From NCBI GenBank assembly GCA_009837445.1, contig VXTM01000020.1, positions 1 to 64,000 of the forward strand: 64,000 nucleotides of DNA. Direction: 5' to 3'. Made by a program: the position numbers and the translations under genes. The notes beneath the pieces were generated by a model. It was not told the DNA's origin. It did no database searches and worked only from the letters and a program-made list of their open reading frames with translations. This stretch comes from Acidimicrobiaceae bacterium (lineage in GTDB: Bacteria > Actinomycetota > Acidimicrobiia > Acidimicrobiales > Aldehydirespiratoraceae). This document shows positions 57,853-64,000 of this stretch, in pieces (the stretch's first letter is position 1; every line of letters starts with the position of its first letter).

Positions 57853-60090
57853 CTATGTCGATCGGCCGTTGCCTCCGGGGACTACCCGGTAGGCCTCGAA
57901 GACCGCCTCGAGAGCCAGCACGCTCGACAGCACCGAGTCGAGCTGGGACAGGTCGGCCAGCTCGAACTCGAAGTCCATGCGGGCGATGAAATCGTCGCCG
58001 GTCTCAGCCCGCGCGCTGATGATGCTGAGGCGATGCTCGGCCAGCACATCAGTCACATCGCGGAGCAGGCCGGGACGGTCCAGCGCGTGCACCGAGATCG
58101 TCGTGGAGAACTTGCCGGCGAAGTCGGCGTCCCACTCCACCTCGATCAACCGGTCGGTCTGCCCCTCCGCCAGCCCGATGGCGTTGACACAGTCGGCCCG
58201 GTGCACCGACACCCCCCGGCCCCGGGTCACGAACCCCATGATCTCGTCGGGCGGCACCGGAGCGCAGCACTGCGACAACCGGATGAGGATGTCGTCGAGG
58301 CCCTCCACGTGCACGCCCACATCAGCGTCGCTGCGGCTGTGGCCGGCCCGCCGCCGGGCCGTCGTGGGCAGGCGGTCCTGCTCGCCCTCGGCGTCGTCGT
58401 CACCCTGCAACGCCCGCGCGAAGCGGCTGGCCACCGACGATGCCGACTGGTGGCCCTCGCCGATCGCCAGGAACAGCAGGTCGGTGGAGCTGTAGTTCAG
58501 CTGCTCGGCGACGGTGTCCAGCAGCTCGTCCTTCAGAAGGCGCTGGGCCGGCAGACCCTCGCGCCGCAGCGCCTGGATCAGGTCGTCGCGGCCGTGCTCG
58601 ATGGCGTCGGCCCGGCGCTCGCGCGAGTACCACTGCTTGATCTTGTTGGCGGCCCGGCGGCTGGCCACGAACTTGAGCCAGTCCCGGCTCGGCCCCGCGC
58701 CCTCGGTGCGGGTGGTGAATATCTCGACCACGTCGCCCGACAGCAGCCGGCTGTCGAGGGCCACCAGCCGGCCGTTCACCTTGGCGCCCACGCAGGCGTG
58801 GCCCACGTCGGTGTGGATGGTGTAGGCGAAGTCCACCGGCGTGGCCCCCACCGGCAGCTCGATCACCTTGCCCTGCGGTGTGAACACGTACACCTCGTCG
58901 GTGTCCAGCTCGATCTTGAGGTTGGACATGAACTCGGCCGGGTCCGACGTCTCCTGCTGCCAGTCGACGATGCGCGACAGCCAGGCCATCTCCTGCGACG
59001 GCGAGTCGTCCTTGTACTCCCAGTGGGCGGCCACGCCGTGCTCGGCCCGGTCGTGCATCTGGCGGGTGCGGATCTGCACCTCCAGCGTCTTGCCCGCCGG
59101 CCCCACCACCGTCGTGTGCAGCGACTGGTAGAGGTTGAACTTCGGCATCGCGATGTAGTCCTTGAACCGGCCCTGGACCGGTCGCCAGGTGGCGTGGATG
59201 GAGCCCAGCGCGGCGTAGCAGTCCCGTACCGAGCCCACCAGCACGCGGATGCCGATGAGGTCGAAGATCTCCTCGAAAGACCGGCCTTTGACCACCATCT
59301 TCTCGTAGATCGACCACAGGTGCTTGGGCCGTCCGGTCACCTCGGCCTTGATCCCCAACTCGGCCAGGCGGGACTCCACGTCGCCAAGCACCTGCTCCAG
59401 GTAGATGTCGCGCTCGGGCGCCCGCTGCTGGACCATCTGGTCGATCTCGGCGTAGCGGCGGGGCTCCAGCGCGGCGAAGGCGAGGTCCTCCAGTTGCTGC
59501 TTGACGTCCTGCATCCCGAGGCGGTGGGCCAGCGGCGCGTACACGTCGAGGGTCTCACGGGCGATGTAGTCCTGCTTGAACGCGGGCAGCACCGCCACCG
59601 TGCGCAGGTTGTGCAGCCGGTCGGCCAGCTTGATGATCAGGACCCGCAGGTCGCGGGCTATGGCCACGATCATCTTCCGCACCGAGGCGGCCTGCTGTTG
59701 CTCGCGGGTGTCGTACTGCACCCGGTCGAGCTTGGTGACGCCGTCGACTATGCGGGCCACGTCCGCGCCGAAGTCCGCCTCGATCACGGCCAGGGCAACG
59801 TCGGTGTCCTCCACCGCGTCGTGCAGCAGCGACGCGGCGATGGTGACGTCGTCGAGCCCGAGCCGGGCCACGATGGCGGCGACGGCCACCGGGTGGCGTA
59901 TGTAGGGCTCCCCCGACAGGCGCATCTGACCCTCATGGGCCTTGGCCGCCACGTCGAAGGCACGAACTATGAGATCCGGCGAACCGTCACGATGGCGCTG
60001 GCGGTAGACCTCCAGCAGCGGAGCGATCTCGGCGGCTGCCGGCCTCCGGGCTCCACGGCGCCAAGGCAGGACCCGGGTGACGGTAGCCAT
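57853..60090 (-). CDS. relA: Bifunctional (p)ppGpp synthetase/hydrolase (Rel)
   Basis: Makes and degrades the stringent-response alarmone. Domain order: HD hydrolase (HPVAVAAIVARL, then LLHDAVEDTD, about 50-200), synthetase (LFDLIGIRVLV-like region and KFNLYQSLHTTVVG, about 240-390), TGS (VYVFTPQGKVIELPVGATP), and a C-terminal ACT domain (TTISVHALDRPGLLRDVTD). Intact HD residues suggest both activities. At 745 residues it is typical of actinobacterial Rel. GAGGG precedes the ATG; the secF stop is 9 bases upstream. Confidence 0.97.
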   Translation of the reverse strand: MATVTRVLPWRRGARRPAAAEIAPLLEVYRQRHRDGSPDLIVRAFDVAAKAHEGQMRLSGEPYIRHPVAVAAIVARLGLDDVTIAASLLHDAVEDTDVALAVIEADFGADVARIVDGVTKLDRVQYDTREQQQAASVRKMIVAIARDLRVLIIKLADRLHNLRTVAVLPAFKQDYIARETLDVYAPLAHRLGMQDVKQQLEDLAFAALEPRRYAEIDQMVQQRAPERDIYLEQVLGDVESRLAELGIKAEVTGRPKHLWSIYEKMVVKGRSFEEIFDLIGIRVLVGSVRDCYAALGSIHATWRPVQGRFKDYIAMPKFNLYQSLHTTVVGPAGKTLEVQIRTRQMHDRAEHGVAAHWEYKDDSPSQEMAWLSRIVDWQQETSDPAEFMSNLKIELDTDEVYVFTPQGKVIELPVGATPVDFAYTIHTDVGHACVGAKVNGRLVALDSRLLSGDVVEIFTTRTEGAGPSRDWLKFVASRRAANKIKQWYSRERRADAIEHGRDDLIQALRREGLPAQRLLKDELLDTVAEQLNYSSTDLLFLAIGEGHQSASSVASRFARALQGDDDAEGEQDRLPTTARRRAGHSRSDADVGVHVEGLDDILIRLSQCCAPVPPDEIMGFVTRGRGVSVHRADCVNAIGLAEGQTDRLIEVEWDADFAGKFSTTISVHALDRPGLLRDVTDVLAEHRLSIISARAETGDDFIARMDFEFELADLSQLDSVLSSVLALEAVFEAYRVVPGGNGRST

Positions 60091-60099
60091 TGGCTGCCC

Positions 60100-61233
60100 T
60101 CACCGCCTCTTCTTCTTGCGGGGACGAGGGGGAATGGCGCCCGACGCCGGCGGCGCCGCGGGCCGGGATCCCGACCCGCCCCGGCGAGCGGTCGCCGATC
60201 TCTTGGCCGCGGCCGATGTGCCCAGCACCGCGTCGTCGACGGCGACGGTGCGGGTCGGGCCGCCGCCTGCGACGCCGCGCAGGCGGATCCTCTCGGCGAT
60301 CTCGGCGTAGGCGGGCTCTCGCTCCTTCATCTTGGCCACCACCGCGGCTGCTACGAACAACGAAGAATAGGTGCCCACGATGATCCCCACCAGCAGGGCG
60401 ATGGCGAACTCCTGCAGCGTCACCGCGCCCAGCACGAACGAGCCGATGATCAGCATCGACGCCACCGGGATCATCGACGTGATCGAGGTGTTGACGGACC
60501 GCATCAGCACCTGGTTGAGCGACAGGTTCATCATCTCGGTGTAGGTGTACCGACCGGTGGCCGACACCCGGCCGACCACCTCGCGCACCTTGTCGTAGAC
60601 CACGATGGTGTCATAGAGCGAGTAGCCCATGATGGTGAGGAACGCGATCACGGTGGCCGGCGTGATCTCGAACTGGAACAGCGAGTAGAAGCCCACCGAC
60701 AGCACGATGTCGTGGGCCACCGCCAGCAGCGCCCCCACAGCCATCCTCCATTCGAGCCTGATCGCGATGTAGACGGCGATCAGGGCGAAGAACACGATCA
60801 GCGCGATCTGGGCGTTGGCGGTTGTCTCCGAGCCCCACGACGGGCCCACGGTGGTCACGCTCACATCGTTCCCGGTCACGCCGGCCAGTCCGGCCAGGGC
60901 GTTGCGGACGCTGTCGACCGCCTCAGGCCCCTCGACGCCGGCCCGCACCCGGATCGTGTCGCCGCCCACCGTCTGGATCTTGGCGTCAGCCGCGCCGGTG
61001 GCCCGCAGGGCGTCCCGCACCTCCCCCACCGACAGCCCCGGCGCGGGCACCTCCCAGGAAGTGCCCCCCTCGAACTCGATCCCCAGGTCCACCCCCCGCA
61101 CCACGAAGCTGCCGAGACTGATCACTACCGCGGCCAGCGAGCCGATCAGGGCCCGCTTCCAGAGGCCGGGGAAGTCGATCTGGTGCTCCCCGCGGTACGC
61201 GGCGAGCAGCCAGCGCAACCACCGGCCCGTCAC
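60100..61233 (-). CDS. secF: Protein translocase subunit SecF
   Basis: An RND-type partner of SecD that uses proton motive force to help SecYEG export. It has six transmembrane segments, with the first near residues 29-47 and a conserved LGIEFEGGTSWEV after it. TIMGYSLYDTIVVYDKVRE is the family signature near TM4-5. The C-terminus (about residues 310-377) is a long Arg/Ala/Pro-rich tail ending in a Lys/Arg cluster. The GTG overlaps the secD stop (GTGA). Confidence 0.97.
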   Translation of the reverse strand: MTGRWLRWLLAAYRGEHQIDFPGLWKRALIGSLAAVVISLGSFVVRGVDLGIEFEGGTSWEVPAPGLSVGEVRDALRATGAADAKIQTVGGDTIRVRAGVEGPEAVDSVRNALAGLAGVTGNDVSVTTVGPSWGSETTANAQIALIVFFALIAVYIAIRLEWRMAVGALLAVAHDIVLSVGFYSLFQFEITPATVIAFLTIMGYSLYDTIVVYDKVREVVGRVSATGRYTYTEMMNLSLNQVLMRSVNTSITSMIPVASMLIIGSFVLGAVTLQEFAIALLVGIIVGTYSSLFVAAAVVAKMKEREPAYAEIAERIRLRGVAGGGPTRTVAVDDAVLGTSAAAKRSATARRGGSGSRPAAPPASGAIPPRPRKKKRR

Positions 61234-62675
61234 GATGCCGCTCCCGGATGGGTGGCCCCGCTCTTCGCGAGGGAGGCCGGTATTCCGAAGCGTCCCGGAT
61301 GGGCGTACAGGCTCGAGCCCCGCGACATCAGGCCGATCAGTGGGCCCATGAAGAAGTACGTCGCGATCAGGTCGAGGATGGTGGCCAGCCCCAGGTAGAG
61401 GGCGAAGCCCCGCACCGGGCCGGAGGTCAGCCAGTACAGGACCCCGGCCGCGATCAACGAGGCGAAGTCGGCCTTAACGATGGTCGAATAGGCCACCGGG
61501 AATGCACGATCGACCGCGGAGCGCAGTGTCCGGCCCGAGCGCACGTCCTCCTTGAGGTGCTCGAAGTAGACGACATTGGAGTCGACCGACACGCCGATGG
61601 CCACGACGAGGCCGGTGACTCCGGCCAGGGTCAGCGCCAGCCCCTGCGACTCTCCCAGCCAGGCGATGATCGTCCACAGCATCGCCCCCGACAACCCCAG
61701 GCTGGCAATGGCCACCAGGCCGAGCAGGCGGTAGTACACGATCAGGTAGGCCGAGACCAGCGCCAGCCCGATGAGTCCTGCGAGCACACCGGCAGCGAGA
61801 GCGTCGGTGCCCAGCGACGCCGACACGATCTGGCTCTGCTGGGCCTCCAGCTCCACGGGGAGGGCGCCGTAGTCCAGCACTAGGGCGAGATCTCTGGCCT
61901 CGTCCTCAGTGAACCGGCCCGAGATGGTGATCTCGGAACGCTCGAACGGCGAGAACACCGCGCTGTCGGCTTGGACCGCCGGCGCGCTCACCACCTCGTT
62001 GTCGAGCTCGATGGCCACCTGACCGGTGGGGCACGATTGGGCGCGGCTGTGGCACCGGCGGCTCACCTCGTTGAACAGGTCGATGCCCTCGGGTCCGGGC
62101 TTGAACGTCGGCGCCACGTGCCAACCGATGAAGGAGTGGAACTGGGCGACAGCACCCTCAAGGCTGTCGCCGGCGACCGCGCTGGGGCCCAGCCGGTAGC
62201 GGGCCACGACGTTGCGGTTGTCGTCGTAGTTGGGGAGTATCACCTCGGCGCCGGCGGGCGACTCACCCTCGGTCAGGGCGTACAGGCCTATGAGCGGGTC
62301 CTCGGCGGCCAGCGCGGCGTAGTCCGCCTCGTCGAGAACGCCGATCACGGGACGGAACCGCAGCTCCGCGGTCTGGCCCACCAGGTCGAGCGCCCTCTGC
62401 TGCTCGTCGACGCCGGGAAGCTGGACGAGGATGTTGCCTCCCTGGGTGGAAATCTCGGGCTCGGCGACGCCGAGACCGTCGACGCGGTTACGGATGATCT
62501 CCACCGCCACTTCCAGCTCTTCGGGCTCCGGGGCCCGGGTCGGCTCCAGAACCACGCTGGCGCCGCCCTGCAGGTCGAGGCCGAGAAGGGGCTCGTTGCC
62601 GGAGGCCAGCGTGTAGACCACGCCGCCGACGGCGACCCCGATGATGGCGATTACGTAGACGAGCTTGCGGCGCAC
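61230..62675 (-). CDS. secD: Protein translocase subunit SecD
   Basis: The larger export motor subunit. The first helix (residues 5-25) is followed by LGLDLQGGASVVLEP, the D1 motif. A periplasmic P1 region of about 240 residues contains GRFTEDEARDLALVLDYGALPV. Then come five membrane segments with ITGLVVAIGVSVDSNVVYFEHLKED-type motifs. At 481 residues it is typical of single-copy SecD. GTG start with GGGAGG. Confidence 0.97.
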   Translation of the reverse strand: MRRKLVYVIAIIGVAVGGVVYTLASGNEPLLGLDLQGGASVVLEPTRAPEPEELEVAVEIIRNRVDGLGVAEPEISTQGGNILVQLPGVDEQQRALDLVGQTAELRFRPVIGVLDEADYAALAAEDPLIGLYALTEGESPAGAEVILPNYDDNRNVVARYRLGPSAVAGDSLEGAVAQFHSFIGWHVAPTFKPGPEGIDLFNEVSRRCHSRAQSCPTGQVAIELDNEVVSAPAVQADSAVFSPFERSEITISGRFTEDEARDLALVLDYGALPVELEAQQSQIVSASLGTDALAAGVLAGLIGLALVSAYLIVYYRLLGLVAIASLGLSGAMLWTIIAWLGESQGLALTLAGVTGLVVAIGVSVDSNVVYFEHLKEDVRSGRTLRSAVDRAFPVAYSTIVKADFASLIAAGVLYWLTSGPVRGFALYLGLATILDLIATYFFMGPLIGLMSRGSSLYAHPGRFGIPASLAKSGATHPGAAS

Positions 62676-62716
62676 GGCGCCTCCCGCGGTCTCGCCGGTC
62701 GTTCTGCGGAAACGCC

Positions 62717-63037
62717 CTAGGACTCGTCGTCCGCCGAGTCGTCAGCGGCTTCGTCGTCGGCTTCAGCGACGTCGTCGGCAGGTTCGGCCACCTTGCCGGC
62801 CACGGAATCCCGGGAGAGCTTCAACTCAACGTCGGGGGCCACTTCGAGCCACACCACGGCCTCTTCGACCTCGACCACCACGCCGTGGATGCCGGCGTTG
62901 GTCACTACCTCGTCACCCACTTGCAGGGAGCGCACCAGCTCCCGGCGAGCCTTCTCCCGCTTCTGCTGGGGACGCAGCAGAAGGTAGTAGAACGCGCCGA
63001 TGACGAGAATGAGGAAGAAGAAGGAGCCGATATCCAT
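62717..63037 (-). CDS. yajC: Preprotein translocase subunit YajC
   Basis: A small SecDF-associated protein: one N-terminal transmembrane helix (FFFLILVIGAFYYLLLRPQQ) and a cytoplasmic domain with VGDEVVTNAGIHGVV. An acidic Asp/Glu/Ala-rich C-terminal tail follows. The ATG lacks a Shine-Dalgarno; TAGGCT lies 6 bases upstream. It opens the yajC-secD-secF unit. Confidence 0.96.
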   Translation of the reverse strand: MDIGSFFFLILVIGAFYYLLLRPQQKREKARRELVRSLQVGDEVVTNAGIHGVVVEVEEAVVWLEVAPDVELKLSRDSVAGKVAEPADDVAEADDEAADDSADDES

Positions 63038-63043
63038 TCCCCG

Positions 63044-63049
63044 AGCCTA
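63044..63049 (-). promoter_or_regulatory. -10 hexamer TAGGCT of yajC
   Basis: TAGGCT lies exactly 6 bases before the yajC ATG, and its first three bases are the TAG stop codon of tgt. It is the same leaderless geometry as at aroB and rarA. Confidence 0.45.
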
Positions 63050-64000
63050 TTTGAAGACGCGGCTGACGCCTGCGCGCAACTCGTCGAATGTCCCGGCCCC
63101 CACCGCGGCCCGCACCCGATCCATGAGGCGCAGCAGCCACGCCAGGTTGTGAAGGGTGACGAGCCGGGCCGCGGTGGGCTCGTGCGTGACCAGCAGATGC
63201 CGGAGGTAGCCCCGTGACCAGCGGCCAGCTGGGCTATCGGGAAAGGAGGGGTCGAGAGGCTCGTCGCTGCCGGCATGGCGGGCGGCTGAGAGGTTGTAGC
63301 GGCCCGCGTCGCTGAGGACCGTGCCGTGACGGCCCAGACGGGTGGGCAGGACGCAGTCGAACATGTCGATGCCGCGGGCGACCGCCTCCACGATGCCCAC
63401 CGGGTCGCCCAGACCCATGAAGTACCGGGGGCTGTCGGCGGGCAGTACGGCGGTGCAGGACTCCAGGGCGGCCAGCATCGCAGGTCGCTCCTCGCCGACC
63501 GACAGCCCGCCCACTGCATACCCGTCGAATCCGATCTCCACGGTTCGTTCAGCAGACTCGCGCCGCAGGTCAGGCTCGGCGCCGCCCTGGACGATCCCGA
63601 ACTGGCACTGGCGCTGCGCCGCGTCGGGGTGGGCTGTGAACGCGTCACGGCCGCGCTCGGCCCAGACGGCGGTGCGGCTGACAGCCTCCTCGAGGACGGG
63701 CCGCTCCGCCACCGCGGAGGGGCACACGTCGAGCACCATGGTGATGTCGGCGCCGATGAGGGCCTGCTCGGTCACCGCGGCCTCGGGCGTGAGCCGGCAG
63801 GGCGATCCGTCGTAGACCGACGCGAAGCTGGCGCCGTCGTCGTCCACGGCAGGGTCCAGCGAGTAGATCTGGTAACCGCCCGAGTCGGTGAGCACATGAC
63901 CCGACCAGTCAGCGAAGCCGTGAATGCCGCCCAGGCGGGCGACGGTCTCGGACCCGGGTCGCAGCATCAGGTGGTAGGTGTTGGCCAGCACCACCTCCAC
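63047..64000 (-). CDS. tgt: Queuine/guanine tRNA-ribosyltransferase, partial (5' end outside the window)
   Basis: Exchanges G34 of tRNA for queuine or a precursor. The visible part is the C-terminal 317 residues: ANTYHLMLRPG, the LTDSGGYQIYSL loop, VLDVCPS, GGLSVGEE and FDCVLPTRLGRHG. The zinc site CxCxxC that normally precedes YSRAYLHHL is not present; the equivalent stretch reads LDPSFPDSPAGRWSRGYLRHL, with Phe, Asp and Ala in the cysteine positions. The gene continues past 64000. yajC follows after 9 bases. Confidence 0.93.
   Translation of the reverse strand: MEVVLANTYHLMLRPGSETVARLGGIHGFADWSGHVLTDSGGYQIYSLDPAVDDDGASFASVYDGSPCRLTPEAAVTEQALIGADITMVLDVCPSAVAERPVLEEAVSRTAVWAERGRDAFTAHPDAAQRQCQFGIVQGGAEPDLRRESAERTVEIGFDGYAVGGLSVGEERPAMLAALESCTAVLPADSPRYFMGLGDPVGIVEAVARGIDMFDCVLPTRLGRHGTVLSDAGRYNLSAARHAGSDEPLDPSFPDSPAGRWSRGYLRHLLVTHEPTAARLVTLHNLAWLLRLMDRVRAAVGAGTFDELRAGVSRVFK

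Noticed and set aside
57580-61398. 1272-aa plus-strand ORF
   Set aside because: It lies antisense to relA and secF, both recognised over their full length.

Overview
The window is a GC-rich, densely packed actinobacterial chromosome segment made almost entirely of housekeeping genes. The mihF-gmk-rpoZ-coaBC-metK-priA order, the PyrR-led pyrimidine operon and the argCJBDFRGH operon all point to Actinobacteria. Small departures from the Streptomyces and Mycobacterium layout would fit a deep-branching class such as Acidimicrobiia: a short-type PyrF, a class 1 PyrD, no aroC or aroK in the aro cluster, and a short rib cluster. The class assignment is inference. No CRISPR array, insertion sequence, prophage or toxin system was seen, and no gap between genes exceeds 300 bases.

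Almost everything is on the minus strand, so transcription mostly runs from high to low coordinates. 64000 to 53384: tgt (partial), yajC-secD-secF (protein export), relA (stringent response), hisS, aspS, rarA. 53259 to 46271: a DUF948 membrane protein, a small DUF6167-like protein, alaS, ruvX, mltG, aroE, an A24 prepilin peptidase. 46216 to 42428: aroB, pepP, efp, nusB and a GNAT acetyltransferase. A plus-strand HAD/NTF2-like fusion gene (41197-42357) interrupts the run. 40919 to 31852: pyrR-pyrB-pyrC-carA-carB-pyrD-pyrF, which covers UMP synthesis except PyrE and PyrK, with a PyrR-binding RNA motif in the pyrR leader. 31763 to 22068: mihF, gmk, rpoZ, coaBC, metK, priA, def, fmt, rsmB, mog, with one plus-strand methyltransferase. 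21967 to 17241: ribD, hisG, a plus-strand DUF1844 gene, infC-rpmI-rplT and an rRNA methyltransferase. 17192 to 4583: pheS-pheT, argC-J-B-D-F-R-G-H and a 3-methyladenine glycosylase. The left end has a plus-strand class A penicillin-binding protein with a coupled membrane protein, then tyrS. The first 209 bases look like the promoter and leader of an rRNA operon lying just outside the window.

Start signals fall into two classes. Operon-internal genes use Shine-Dalgarno sites or 4-base stop/start overlaps. Many first genes lack a Shine-Dalgarno and instead have a TANNNT hexamer 6 to 9 bases before the start codon, which fits leaderless mRNAs. infC has no canonical start codon ahead of its conserved N-terminus and appears to begin at ATA or ATC.

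The most interesting observations are the leaderless -10 pattern, the non-AUG infC start, a TGT enzyme lacking the three zinc cysteines, the PyrR and ArgR control sites, several long intergenic inverted repeats (one AT-rich with 18-base arms), a two-copy intergenic repeat, a lipobox-bearing penicillin-binding protein, and the HAD/NTF2-like fusion. I found no wholly new multi-gene system.
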